A stretch of DNA of 64,000 bases from Parathielavia appendiculata. Taxonomy: Eukaryota > Ascomycota > Sordariomycetes > Sordariales > Chaetomiaceae. The notes under the pieces were generated by a model. The model was not told where the DNA came from. It did no database searches and worked only from the letters and a program-made list of their open reading frames with translations. Numbering within the stretch: position 1 is the first letter of the stretch; every line of letters begins with the position of its first letter. A program made the translations under genes and the position numbers. The stretch spans positions 525,503 to 589,502 of the forward strand of contig NW_026944229.1 in NCBI RefSeq assembly GCF_033297405.1, read 5' to 3'. Below, in pieces: positions 22,101 to 33,873 of the stretch.

Positions 22101-24655
22101 ATGGATCTGAGGGGCATGCTGAACGATAACGGTCCTTCCGCATCGCCGCCGAACAAGCCGTCGCCGCTGCTGCAGCAGATATCGCAGCAACCCGCGCTCC
22201 CGTCAACCCCGGCGCAGGCTAACCCGCAGCAATCGTTTCGCGACTACAGCCAGACGCAGCCGTCTCCCGGTAGACATGTGTCGCAGGAATATGGCGCACA
22301 TCACCTGCAGTCTGGCTCTTTCGCGTCTTCCCCGCCTTTTCAAGGGGCTCCCGCCAGCTCTTACGCAAGCCGTCCGCCTCTATCACTTCAACAGCTCCCG
22401 CCCAACGACCTTCGATCGCCGAGCTTGACGGGGCCAGGGCCATCTCCCTACCGGCAGACCCCCTCTGCCTCCCTCAGCGGCGCAAGCGGCTATCCCTTCC
22501 CGCCGCAGCAGAATTCCACCAGTCCCGTACAACGACACCAATACCCTCCGGGCAGCTCATCATACCATCGAGAGAGCTACCCGCAAGCAGCCGCCGCTCC
22601 ATATGTTCAAGGGTCACATGTTCCCCAAACTCCACCGGTTAGGACTCCAACCACGGGACAGTCCTTTCTGCACCAAGCTCAGTCGGTACAGTCCACACCG
22701 ACGCCAACATCGGCCCAGAGTCAAGCCGCACAGTACGGGGCGCCCTTCGCCCAAGGAAGTCCAGTGGCTTCGGCGCGTCCTATTCAGCCAGCGGACACGT
22801 TCCAACGCCCACCCTCTCAGCCACCGATTCCGAGTGGAGCAATCCCGCTGTCCGCTCGCCCGGCGCAATCCGTAGGCTACGCCCAGCACAGCCAACCATC
22901 CAGTCCGTACCAGCAGCGTTTGCCGGGACCCGGTTTCCATCACAAATCACAAACATCCCCACCCCCTCCGCCTCCACCTCCTCTGCCCAGGCATTCAACT
23001 TCGCAAAGTATCCAGGAGGGTCACAGCCAGGACTCCGTCCGGGGCCCACCGACGCAGGACGACAGAGACCGCAGCCTTAGCGTCAGTCCGAAAACACGAG
23101 TCCCCAGTTTGCCAAGCAGCTCCGGTCGCCCCAGCACTTCGGCTACAGAGCCAGAGCCGTACCACAGCCAACCCCACCCTGCTCCGACCATGGCAGACCG
23201 TGCCGCCACACCAATGAAGCGGAAGCTGGACGATAGGGAACTACGGCCCGAAGAATTGGAAAAGCGAGACACACGACCGCCGCCTTTTCAACAGGTAAAC
23301 GGTCGATCGGACCGCGTCGACGGTGTCGCGCTCAAAGCTTCTGTGCAACCTCCGGTCGACCCCAAAAAACCGATGAAGAAGAGAGTGGTCCATCGGACCA
23401 CCCCGCCATGGGCCCATTCGGTCAAGGATCGGGCCCCCGCCCACCCGAACCGTGTTCTCTATCAGCCTGTCCCGCACGCCGGGTCGCAGGCCAACGGCAA
23501 GCTTGATCGCCACCCAGTCCGGCCTGATCGCATACAGAGCCGTCAGCAAAGCCGGCATGCGTCTCCAGAGGAAAAACGTACCGTGGCCAACAACGCACCA
23601 GCACCGAGCGTTCCCCCCGAGACTGCTAACCCATGGGGGCCGTTGGGACCTTGGGAGCCCAGCATCACCAATTCGGTTCCTCAAGAGCAATTCAGTAGGG
23701 CGCTCGCCGACTTTCTGTTCCAATATGTCATCCTCAATGAAGACATGGGCGAGATCCAAAGCCGCGGGGTAAAGTTTGAAATCGAAGCCAAGCTCGGCAT
23801 GCTCATCGACAAGGGCACCAATCAGCGAGTGGAGCTCCCGGTGCAGACCGAATGTGTGCTCAGCGAGGGCGGCAACTGGCTCGGCTTTCGATCCACCATG
23901 ACGGAGCATCAGCACAAGTCCTTCAACGAGTTCCTCAACTTCCTCGTCCAGCAGACCCACCCGGCCAACAAGGCTGCCAGCGCCGCCATGCCCCGGCCGC
24001 GGCTGCCCATCGACTACCTGCACCGCCGCGAGATCGACAAATTCTTTGAGCTCCCGGCCACCGTCCGCGACAAGACCCTTCCGGTGTGTGTTGCTAAGCC
24101 CATCGGCTCCAAGGGCCACGGCGCCAAGGTGCGGGTGACGTACGACCAAAAGACCAACAAGGTCCTCGGCAAGATCGTGAAGGCGCGCATCGCCGACATG
24201 AGCCTGCACTTCCCGGACATGCCGCTCGACTGCCGCATCAGCGTCAACCTGGAGATGGATTGGGACGGCGCGGTCGAGGAGCTCGAGAGGATGGCGGCCT
24301 CTACGGGCCGCCCGCCCATTCCCCCGCGCATGAAGGACCGGCTGAGCTACAAGCATGGGTTCTACCAGATCGATTTAACCCAGGTTACGCAGAACGTGAC
24401 GGGTCATGGTGTAAGTTGCCAACCCTGTCACCGAGGTGTTTTCTTCGTGGGGGAGTGCGTAGCTAACGGAGGTTGCAGAATACGCAACGCACGGAGAAGG
24501 AGCACGAGTTGGAGGTGGAGATTGACCCTGTTCCCGTGATTGAGCAAGGGCGCAGGGCCATGGATGGCCAGCCGCATCAGTATGTGGAGGTGGTGGAGGG
24601 GTTGGTCAATAACATCAGGATATTGGCACGGAAGGCGAAGGAGTTTGGCACTTAG
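22101..24655 (+). CDS. CET1: mRNA-capping enzyme subunit beta, RNA 5'-triphosphatase (Cet1-like, TTM fold)
   Basis: Two exons: 22101-24410 and 24479-24655, giving 828 aa. The first 480 residues are disordered and rich in Pro, Gln and Ser. The catalytic part (about 535-828) has the triphosphate-tunnel metalloenzyme signatures: E560-I-E-A-K in beta1, V-R-V-T-Y-D, the K-I-V-K-A-R-I strand, I-S-V-N-L-E, D-R-L-S-Y-K-H, and in exon 2 E780-L-E-V-E-I-D. These Glu residues bind the metal ion. The enzyme removes the gamma phosphate from nascent pre-mRNA in the nucleus before guanylylation by Ceg1. The intron (GTAAGT, branch GCTAACG, TTGCAG) sits between the last two motif groups. The start at 22101 is the first ATG of the frame; the leader upstream is long. 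Confidence 0.95.
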
Positions 24656-25933
24656 ATCGACAGCTCCCCGGCCCATAAGCCCGAATCCCCGACCTCGTCA
24701 TGGCGGTAGTAATGGTGGGTATACCTGCTACGCTGGTGGCTTTGGCACGGCCGAGAGTCCGGCACTGAGAAGAAGGCGCTGCCCCGTGCCTCCGTTCCGT
24801 ACATTTTAGGGGCCTACAGATTGTTTCTTGCAAGAGTGTTTCATTCAACTTTCTCGTTTTCTTCATTTGTAAAACACTTCTTCAACTGTTACTTTATTCG
24901 GAGGCATTAGATACCATCTTGTTCTTGGGGGAGCAAGAGCTGGTTTGGGAGCACGGTGGAAAGATGGGGCGCTTCGATGGCATCAAAATACTCGGCATGG
25001 TTTCTCGTTCTCGGTTTCGCTGTTGACGTACATGGATCTGATGTTCTTTTCTGGATGATTGATAGTAACACAATTGTCACTCGAGGATATGAAAAGCCCA
25101 TTTCCGTGCTCGATGATATGTCTGTCAGCTTAATGACCTGAAACAAGCCACCCTCGTCCTGCCACGCACACTTCGATCACTCCCACATAAAGGACAGGTG
25201 TTTAAGGAATATGGTAAGCTACTGTATTTACGTTAAGTCAAGCAGAGAGTATCCCCTGGTCCTGACTCCCCGTCCGGGGGCCCAAGTTTCGATTTTCGTC
25301 TCGCCGCTCGGGATGTGGGGTTGCAGGAATGATGCCCATGACTTACTCCGTCAGTGGTTAAGCTCTACCAGCTCCTTCTCCATGGCAAACTGAATCAAAA
25401 TGAAACGGTGGGTTTAGAGGCAAACCCCTGTTCGTGTCAGTTAGTAGCAGGCGTGTGTATCCAATGTCCGTCACTCATACTGCGTCTCCAGAGCTGCCGT
25501 CTTGTAAACCAGAGACCCGTGCGACCGGGCAGTGACTGCCGCAACCAAGCCATCCTCCGTAGACGTAACCACCTCGATCATTTAAAATGCCTTCAGGTAC
25601 CCAGTGAATGATGCTGCGGACGGATAGCAGTGACCCCATCTTCACTTCGGGGACAGTCGACCGTAGGAAAACTTCTGTAAGGTACACGTTATGGCCTTCA
25701 TTCCTTCCGCAACGGCACGCGAGTCTTGCAAATATCCATGGATGTTACACCTGGAAGGAAGCTTGAGGGAGGGAAGACGGCAAGGTATTTTAGCAGGCGA
25801 TCCGAATCATCTGGTGCCGCTCCTCCATTTTTCTCCCGAGTCCTTACACCACCGTCAAGCATACTCTCGTCCAACAAGGCTACAGTATATTGACAGAAAA
25901 CTTTGTAAAACCAAGGTGGTAATTAAAGTCACA
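24656..25933. other. Intergenic: CET1 3' side and NmrA-like gene upstream region
   Basis: 1.28 kb with no supportable gene. Small open frames lack family resemblance. Confidence 0.5.
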
Positions 25934-27003
25934 ATGGTCCCCATCAAAACCGTCGCTGTGTTGGGAGTAGGGCTAACCACCCAACCCATCCACATCATTC
26001 CCTCTCAATTACTTGCTAACCCCGATTGGTTTCTCAGGGCTCACGCAACCTTGGCTCCTCTATAGTTCACGAGCTCCTCTCGGCAGGCTTCACCGTCACG
26101 GGCATCACGCGAGAGGCATCCACCAGCTCGACCCCAACGTTTCCCGACAGCGTCCCCATCAAGAAGGTGGATTACACCTCGTTCGACGCGCTCAAGGCCG
26201 CCTTCCGAAACCAGGACGCCGTCGTGTCTGTTGTGGGTGTTGCCGCCGCAGTCGTCGACCAGAAGATTGCCATCGACGCCGCCGCGGAGGCGGGCATCAA
26301 GCGGTTCATTCCGTCCGAGTTTGGGATCAACACGCGCAAATTGCGCCCCCTTTCTCACTCGCTTCGCAAGATACTGGGGGACAAGATCGCCGTGGTGAAT
26401 TACCTGGAGGAGAAGGCACAGGAGGTAGATGGTTTCACGTGGACGGGGCTGTCGACCGGCTTGTTTCTCGACTGGGTAATGTCGTCGCACGGATTCACAC
26501 TTGCACACAAAGAGTGCCCTGGTTAACATGGAGAGTAACAGGGCCTCGACGACTCCGGCCTGGGCATCATCAACCTCAAGGACAAGACGGCCACCGTCGT
26601 CGATTCGGGCGACGAGAAGTTTCAAGCCAGCAACCTCGCTCAAGTCAGCCGCGCGGTGGTGGGCATTTTGAAGCACCCCGAGGCGACGGCCAACAGGTAC
26701 CTTGCCATGGCATCATTCAATATATCGCAGAATGAGCTGATCGCGATGGTCGAGGAGTTGACGAAATCAAAGCTTGCCGTCACGCGCGTTAGGTGGTCGG
26801 ATTTGGAACTGGCCGGGGAGTTGAAGCTTGTTGCAGAAGATGGTCCGGCCGCCTTTGTCGACTTCTTGAGGGTGCATACCTCGGCGGATGGAGCTGGGAA
26901 TGCGCTTAGTGAGGAAGAGAGTGCAAACGGACTTATCGGGCTGCCGTACGAGGACGTGAAGTCCTCGGTGGAAAGTTGGCTGAGGCGGGAGGGGGCGTTG
27001 TAG
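25934..27003 (+). CDS. NmrA-like / isoflavone reductase-type NAD(P)-binding protein
   Basis: Three exons: 25934-25966, 26038-26475, 26542-27003, giving 310 aa. Splicing of the 11-codon first exon creates the dinucleotide-binding loop V-L-G-G-S-R-N-L-G, so the ATG at 25934 is well supported. The body follows atypical SDR/NmrA-like proteins: V-D-Y-T-S-F-D-A-L-K-A-A, Q-D-A-V-V-S-V-V-G, then the hallmark A-G-I-K-R-F-I-P-S-E-F-G, and W-T-G-L-S-T-G-L-F-L-D-W before intron 2. No signal peptide. Family members are cytosolic reductases or redox sensors, often annotated as isoflavone or pinoresinol reductase-like. The substrate is unknown. No metabolic cluster surrounds it. Confidence 0.9.
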
Positions 27004-27883
27004 GTGAAGAGAAAGGGCTGGGACCGAGCCGAAGACTGAGAATATCCTTCTTGTAATCCAATGGCGATGGCGATGACGGTCAGTGAAGCGGGTTGATGTT
27101 GCACGAAGCCTTTCCGATCTCGCTACCGCAGGCTGGTCCGCGGCCGATACCAACCTCCCACGACATGCTACCGTCACCGTGGGGGTCGCTGCGCGCTGCC
27201 GGTACATCACTGGATGTTTTCTCTCTCGAGATGTAAGTTGTCCTTTCTTGGGATCTTGGCGGTACCTTAACGGCTGCCCTTCTGCAGGAAGGAAGAGGGG
27301 TTCACCAGTGCGTGGTAACGTAAGGCCATCAAGGTTCTCACCCAGCTTCTCGGTTTTCTCTCATTTCCAAGGAAGCTTCTGACCATTCTCCCTATCATTA
27401 CCTCAATCAATGAGCCAATCTGGAAGTTATGCAGTCAAGTCGGGTTACACCCGCTGACCTAGCTTCCAGCCCCTACTCTCGCAAGTTCGTCGATAAGGGA
27501 GTCTTTGCGGCCGATAGAGATGACCTTACTGAGCTGCATAAAATGCCGTTGCCGGATTTGATGGAGCTTCATCCTGGAATGCCAAGTGAAGCCTTACCGA
27601 TTTCTACCAGACGACATGGCAGAAGAATCCTTGTTGGGCTTTGTTGGCCGAGCCTGGAGACAAACGTGAGGGCAACGATTCGCCGCTTGCCAGGAGAAAA
27701 CCAGAGTCTTCAGAGCGGTGCTATCCACAGCTTGGCCAGGAGAACATCAAGCATGGCCCCCACGCTCGGCGACGGCTTGATGGTATAAATCCCAGAGTTG
27801 TCTCCCACAAGGGAGCCTCCAGATTGAGGTTACACTGCATCCAACCTGCCCTCTCAGCAACCGATCGTTTGCCTTGAACCGTC
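27004..27883. other. Intergenic: upstream region of the HRXXH gene
   Basis: 880 bp with no supportable gene. A GGTACCTTAA match near 27262 belongs to the dispersed motif described in the findings. Confidence 0.5.
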
Positions 27884-28697
27884 ATGCGTCTTCAACTCCT
27901 CTCCGTTCTCAGCCTCCTCCAGGCAGGCGTGTGGGCTGCCCCAACCGCCACCGGCAGCACAGCATCCTCAACTGCAGCCGCCTGGGACTTCAGAGCCGGG
28001 GCAGTCACAGAGTACCCAATCCACTCCTCCTGCAACATCACCCTGCGCCGCCAGCTCGAGCGCGCCCTCGATGAAACCGTCGAGCTTGCCGAGCATGCTC
28101 GCGACCACATTCTCCGCTGGGGCAACGAGTCGCCCTTCTTCCAAAAGTACTTTGGCACCAACAGCTCGACGGCCATGCCGCTGGGCTGGTTCAGCCGCGT
28201 CGCTGCCGCCGACCGCAGGGACATGACGTTCCGGTGCGACGACCCGGACAAGAACTGCGCTACACAGGACAGTACGTACCACGTTCTAGTCGAGGTCATA
28301 GTCTTAGGTGAACTGACAGCTAACTTTCATCCAAAAATAAGACTGGGCCGGACACTGGCGCGGCGCCAACGCGACCCAGGAGACGGTCATCTGCGGCGCC
28401 TCGTTCGTCAAGCGGCGCTGGCTCGACTCGGTGTGCGGGCTGGGCTACACGGTGAGCGCGTCGCCGCTCAACACCTTCTGGGCGACCGACCTGCTGCACC
28501 GGGTGTTGCACGTGCCGCGCATCAGCGAGGGTGTCGTCGACCATTTCGCCGAGGACTACGAGGGCGTCGTAGAGCTGGCCCGGACGGAGCCGGAGAAGTC
28601 AGTCATTGACAGCGACACGCTGCAGTACTTTGCCATTGACGTCTATGCTTTCGATATTGCAGCCCCGGGAGTGGGTTGCTCTGGGAACACGGAGTAA
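27884..28697 (+). CDS. Secreted HRXXH-domain protein, Asp f 2 / Pra1-like (zincophore family)
   Basis: Two exons: 27884-28271 and 28342-28697, giving 247 aa. A signal peptide (L-L-S-V-L-S-L-L-Q-A-G-V-W-A) precedes a Thr/Ser/Ala-rich linker and the HRXXH domain. Splicing joins D to N-W-A-G-H-W-R-G. The motif itself is H182-R-V-L-H186, preceded by E-T-V-I-C-G-A-S-F and followed by H-F-A-E-D-Y. Related fungal proteins (Aspergillus Asp f 2, Candida Pra1) are secreted zinc-binding proteins made under zinc limitation or alkaline pH and are distant relatives of deuterolysin-type peptidases. Here the Cys/His-rich C-terminal tail of Pra1 is missing and the chain ends in G-C-S-G-N-T-E. No zinc transporter gene lies next to it, unlike the usual paired layout. 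Confidence 0.85.
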
Positions 28698-30142
28698 TTA
28701 GTCTGATATTGGGTTATGATCATGTCTGTATGAATAATACTCCCCTAGCAAGCGAGACCTTGGTCTCTCTACTGTAGTCACAATGGATGGAAGAGAACAC
28801 GGCCAGGCAATAGAAGCACAACCGGCCATCCGCGTATGTGAAATTGACTTGTTGTCCGAGTTGAGGCCCATGGCTATACCAGCAATCACAGTCACTAATA
28901 TCTCCGGTGGATGGAAGAGAATACGAGGAAATAGGCACCCTTCCAGCAGCACAGCATGCGTGGCCGGATAGTCAAACACAACCTTAGAGTACTAAGGTCA
29001 GAGGTATTGACCAAGGCAGGCTTCGGGCTGTATGACGCTGTGTAGGTAGAGTTCGGAGCACTGACATGAGCCAGTTCTGGCCAGAATGCATCCCTCGTGC
29101 CCAATTCTTGTAGACAGCACGTAGGGGTCGGCCTGGCCTAATCTCTGGAGGTGCGAATTTATCGGTGAGATCAGTTAGGCTATTGCAATGTGTGACAGGC
29201 ATGTTGAACCGCGAGACGGACCGAGTACACGCCGATAATGGGAATGATATGGTACTGTAAAACCGCCCTTGTGAATGTAAGAAGGCTTAATGGTGGCAAT
29301 CCATGAATTACCAACAAGGGTTAACAGGGAACTGGACGATTTCTGGGTGCACTGGAGCAAGCAGAACTGCTACATGTATGGAAGGTGTGATTTCGTTGTT
29401 CCCTTTTGTCTTGGCTGCAGCGATTTCTTCAACTTCAACCGGTGAGTGGGAAGTTGTTGACCAGAAGTTGGTGGCACTGGGGGGCATCGGGCTCAATTTC
29501 TCCTTGGTTCGTACTAAAACTAAAATAATACAGACCCGCTGGCTCCAACCAGAAGCTCGCCGGCAAGGTTCGTGAAGTAGTTGTGCACTGACCGCGGAGA
29601 GCAATGGTCCGCCAAAATTGCTCTTTTCAGGCTCATGCGATGTTTATACGGTTGCAGCAGACTCCCCGAGACCTGCTGACCCTTAAGTTCGCACTTCGGC
29701 GATCCTCGCCGTGTCTATCCGGACCTGACGCCGTGCGCCGCGACTGGCACGCTTGAAAAGTCGATCTACGGGGCACGAAGCTGAGGTGAAGCGCTCCAGT
29801 AGCATTCGTCACACAATATATTAAGGTTGCATATTACCCCAGGGCTGCCCGCAATACCAAGAGTTTGGATTCCCTTGCTCGGTAGTTCGCTACCGGGTAA
29901 TGTCCAATGCAATACACCTCGGGTCAATATTGGTGGAATAAACATGCTACCGATGTTGGTGAAGATCAAAGTTGCTCGTTCCAGCCGGAACTTGTACAAG
30001 GGTAGCAGGCGTCGACAACAGGACAGACATGTATAAAGTTTTGGGAGGAGAGCTCCCTTTTAGTTAAGCCTCGACTGCCTCCCCAACATCTCACAAGTCT
30101 GCCACAACCCTCCACCAATCCTCGTCTGGAAACACGAGCATC
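28698..30142. other. Intergenic: GH62 upstream region
   Basis: 1.44 kb with no supportable gene. A TATA-like box near the right end is listed separately; one CreA-type match (CCCCAG) is near 29838. Confidence 0.5.
30032..30038 (+). promoter_or_regulatory. TATA box of the GH62 gene
   Basis: TATAAAG, 105 bp before the start codon, the same heptamer and nearly the same spacing as at the CE15 gene. Confidence 0.5.
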
Positions 30143-31141
30143 ATGAGACTCCTCAGCACGGACATCAACCTCCTGTCGACCGGCGTCGCGCTGCTGGTGT
30201 GGGCAACGGCTGCCGCTGCTCAGTCGACGTGCCCCCTGCCTTCCACCTTTCGCTGGGCATCGACGGGCCCGCTGGCAACTCCAAGGTCTGGATGGGTGTC
30301 GCTGAAAGACTTCACCGTCGTCCCGTACAACGGCCAGCATCTGGTCTACGCGACTACCCACGACACTGGAACGACCTGGGGCTCCATGAACTTTGGCCTG
30401 TTCAGCAACTGGACCAACATGGCGACAGCTAGCCAGAACAAGATGAACTCGGCCACGGTTGCGCCCACCCTGTTCTTCTTCCGACCTAAGAATATCTGGG
30501 TACTCGCATACCAGTGGGGCCCGACCGCCTTCTCGTACAAGACATCTAGCGATCCCACCAACGCGAATGGCTGGGGCGCGACGCAGACCCTCTTCTCGGG
30601 AAGCATCTCAGGCTCAAGCACCGGTCCCATCGACCAGACCCTCATCGGTGACGACACGACCATGTATCTCTTCTTCGCCGGAGACAACGGCAAGATCTAC
30701 CGGGCTAGCATGCCCATCGACCGATTTCCCGGCAGCTTCGGCAGCTCCTCGACCGTTATCATGAGCGACAGCACCAACAATCTGTTCGAAGCCGTCCAGG
30801 TCTATAAGCTGCAGGGCCTGAACAAGTATCTGATGATGGTCGAGGCCATTGGCAGCAACGGGCGCTACTTCCGCGCCTTCACGGCCGACAGGCTGGACGG
30901 CCAGTGGACGCCCCTGACCGGAGCTGTCACCGAGAGCAGCCCGTTCGCCGGCAAGGCAAACACTGGTGTCACCTGGACCAACGATGTCAGCCACGGCGAG
31001 CTGATACGCGTGAACCCCGACCAGACCATGACGGTGGACCCGTGCAATCTGCAGCTGCTGTATCAGGGGCGGGCGCCCAACTCGGGGGGTGACTATGGGC
31101 AGTGGCCTTACCGGCCGGCTTTGTTGACGCTGAGGCGTTGA
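30143..31141 (+). CDS. GH62 alpha-L-arabinofuranosidase
   Basis: Single exon, 332 aa. A signal peptide ends near A-T-A-A-A-A, and the mature protein starts about Q27-S-T-C-P-L-P, with no CBM1. The GH62 five-bladed propeller signatures are present: L-K-D56-F-T-V-V, T-T-H-D-T-G-T-T-W-G-S-M-N, F-F-x-P-K-N-I-W-V-L-A-Y-Q-W-G, G-P-I-D164-Q-T-L-I-G-D, and N-N-L-F-E216-A-V-Q-V-Y. Asp56, Asp164 and Glu216 should be base, pKa modulator and acid. The secreted enzyme removes arabinose from arabinoxylan by inversion. Length fits the family catalytic module alone. A TATA box lies about 105 bp upstream. Alternatives are unlikely given full-length motif agreement. Confidence 0.97.
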   Translation: MRLLSTDINLLSTGVALLVWATAAAAQSTCPLPSTFRWASTGPLATPRSGWVSLKDFTVVPYNGQHLVYATTHDTGTTWGSMNFGLFSNWTNMATASQNKMNSATVAPTLFFFRPKNIWVLAYQWGPTAFSYKTSSDPTNANGWGATQTLFSGSISGSSTGPIDQTLIGDDTTMYLFFAGDNGKIYRASMPIDRFPGSFGSSSTVIMSDSTNNLFEAVQVYKLQGLNKYLMMVEAIGSNGRYFRAFTADRLDGQWTPLTGAVTESSPFAGKANTGVTWTNDVSHGELIRVNPDQTMTVDPCNLQLLYQGRAPNSGGDYGQWPYRPALLTLRR

Positions 31142-32641
31142 TGCGGGGCAGTATTCCTGACTGGCCATGGTCATTCTGGGAGAAGACATGAGGGCTGTGG
31201 CGAGGGGCCTGGGACTGATTTCGCCTTGTAACGGTACTAGACAAAGTACGTGAGTAGCAAATTCATCACGCTGGTCTCCAAGGTGGTCTTCGTATCCGTA
31301 CCTTGATACTTCCCAATGCTTTTAACCTCTTGGCTCTGTCCGTATTTTGGCGGTCCTGGCATGCTGCAGCTCCCGCTCTGCTGCATTCCCAACCATTGCC
31401 TGTCGAGCACCCCAGAACACGTAGCCCCATGCTTGCAAAGCGAAGACTATCACGCTTTGGAACACATCGCTATACGCTTCCCTTCGGAGGCGGCCCATGC
31501 CCATGGCCGGCCCATTCTCTTTGTCGCCTGAAACCTGCAGTTGCTCGCCTATGTCCAGCCCGGGGTTGCCATTATGTGCCGCAATTCGATCGAGTAGTGG
31601 GGTTTCGCGATTCTCCGTCCTGCAGCGTGCGCTTCATTCAAGACGACACTGGGTGGAACCGGCAGGTAGAACCGTTCAACCGTCGTGAAGCTAAGATTTC
31701 CGTTTGGTTATTTTGCGCGTGGAACTTGGGTGTAGAAACTGATAACTTTTCATAGATATAGAGCATACCTAACCCGGCGCCCACTAGATGCGCGGGTCCG
31801 GAACCTCACGTCGGGACACCAGAGAGAGAGATACTACCTTAAACCTACCTTAACAATTGGTGGCAGGTTTTGATTGTGTGGAACTGAAAGCCTTACAAGC
31901 GTTTTGGTGGAGTTTCTTTCCTGAGTGAACCGGCCTGTGTGCCGAGGCCTTGCAATGGGTACGCAAGGTATCCCGATGGGGTGACAAGGCTGGCTCTGGC
32001 GTTTCGCTAGTGCCAGTAGGGTAAAGGAAACGTTAGGTACAGTACCTTGGATCTAACTAAATACAGTTACAGGTATCTCTATGGCGAGTGCTCGGCGCTG
32101 CTTTATCAGCCAGTTCAATTGAAGCTTTTCAGATTGAATTAGATTGAGTTACCGTGAGCCTTGCCCTGGACTGATGGTTGGGAAACGACCAGCATGAATG
32201 ATATGCAGTATTGACGGCCGTATATGCAGCCTTCGGTTGCTGTTTCCCCGGCTGATTCGTTGACAAGCTAATCAACAAAGCATGGCAAAAGTAAACCAGG
32301 ACTTTGAAACGGTTGTGACATTCATGTTGTGAAGTCGTCAACTCGATGATGTACAATACGATGCAATATCTGATACCTTCTACATACAATTCATGCATTT
32401 ATCCGAGAGAGCCACGGCCCCACTTCGTAACAGGCTTAGCTCCTTGTGGCTTTCCGGTGGGAGCGGTAGGCTGAACATTTCGGACTGCAGCGTCGCAACA
32501 CCGATCGATCATCGCGTCGACCAAACTCCTAGCTCAGCCCTCGTCGTCTGATTTCTCGCTCCCGACCACAATTTTTGTCGACACAGCATCACAGGAGATT
32601 GACCAGTCGCCTAGTTCCGTTTAGCATCCCCGAGAGTCAAA
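31142..32641. other. Intergenic: GH62 3' side and BuGZ-like gene upstream region
   Basis: 1.5 kb with no supportable gene. Contains ACCTTAA motifs near 31838-31853 and the inverted repeat AGGTAC-A-GTACCT at 32036-32048. Confidence 0.5.
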
Positions 32642-33873
32642 ATGGGCAAAAAGAAACGCGGTCATCCCGATATCGAGGAGCTGCTCTCGCGCCCTTGGTG
32701 CTACTACTGTTTGTGCGCCTACATCTCCCACCATCTGATTCCGACTGACCACCTGTAGGCGAGCGAGACTTTGAGGACCTCAAACTCCTCATATCCCACC
32801 AGAAGGCAAAACATTTCAAGTGCGACCGATGTGGCAAGCGACTCAACACCGCTGGAGGTACCGATCCACCTTCATCCTGTTGCTCGGGGAAGACGAGCGA
32901 TTCTAATGATTGGGGTACTTGCAGGTCTCTCCGTGCACATGAACCAAGTCCACAAAGAGAACCTCACCAGCGTTGAGAATGCGCTTCCCAACCGGCAAGG
33001 CCTTGACATCGAGATCTTCGGTATGGAGGGTGTGCCAGACGACATCGTACAGCAGCACAACCAGCGCATCATCCAGAACTTCTACACGGCGCAGGCCGAG
33101 AGGCAAGCTGCTACAGGCAACCCGCCGCGAGGGCAAGCTGGCAGTCAAGGACCGGCCAAGAAGATCAAGCACGAGACAGCAGAGGAGCTCAAGAAGCGGT
33201 TAGCCGAACATCGCGCAAAGCTCGCAGCTCAGAAGGCAGGAGGAGCGAATGGTGTTCCCCCCTCAGCCGCTCCAACCGATGGACAGAGCCCAGCGCAAGG
33301 CGTTTGTATTCCCCGGTACTGCTTTCCAATGCCTTCAACATGTCCCGCTAATTTCTCGACACATAGACCGCCCCCTTCCCTCCGCCGCAACCAGCCTACC
33401 TATACGCCACCCCCGGCGTCCCAGGCGCCCCGACGTACCCCGCGCCACCGACCTACCCGCCGACAGCCGCCACCTTCCCGCCAGGCCCCTCCCCGCCTCC
33501 TGGCACGACAGCTCCTTTCTCAATACCCGCCAGACCGCCCAGCGGCGCTGCTCAGGGAGCAGCTCCGCCTTATCTTTACAACGGCGCGCCGGCTTACCCT
33601 GGCGGTGCTCCTTCGACAGTGGACGAGCTTGTGGCGAACGAGTCGAGACAGGGGGCCGGCGGCGATGATATCGACCAGCTGATAAGGATGGCTGAGGCGG
33701 GCATCAAGCCGGCTGCTGGGGGTCCCAAGAATGGGCCGGAAGAGGCCGCCGCCACTGCGGGAGAAAAGAAGAAGAAGGGGTCGCGCATGGTTTATGCCGA
33801 CACCGAGGTCAGTCCGGAGGAGAGGATGGCCATGTTACCGCGGTATCGGTGGGTGGAGGGCGCTTCTGCGTGA
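32642..33873 (+). CDS. BuGZ/ZNF207-like C2H2 zinc-finger protein
   Basis: Four exons: 32642-32708, 32759-32857, 32925-33301, 33367-33873, giving 349 aa. The N-terminus is the ZNF207/BuGZ double zinc finger: W-C20-Y-Y-C23-E-R-D-F-E-D, then H-Q-K-A-K-H-F-K-C-D-R-C-G-K-R-L and G-L-S-V-H-M-N-Q-V-H, followed by the family's I-E-I-F-G-M-E-G-V-P. A helical Lys/Glu/Ala segment and a Pro/Tyr/Gly-rich low-complexity region follow, then an acidic D-D-I-D-Q-L-I-R-M-A-E-A-G. In animals BuGZ promotes spindle assembly, stabilises Bub3 and associates with spliceosome components; the Pro/Tyr-rich part drives condensation. I cannot identify a Bub3-binding GLEBS motif with confidence. Introns 1 and 3 use the unusual donor GTTTGT, required to keep the zinc-finger and downstream frames. 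Confidence 0.9.

Noticed and set aside
23241..24356. 371-codon minus-strand open frame
   Set aside because: Antisense to the Cet1 catalytic domain, whose sense frame has all TTM motifs.
31303..31755. 150-codon plus-strand frame downstream of GH62
   Set aside because: No signal peptide, domain or splice-supported extension; composition looks non-coding.
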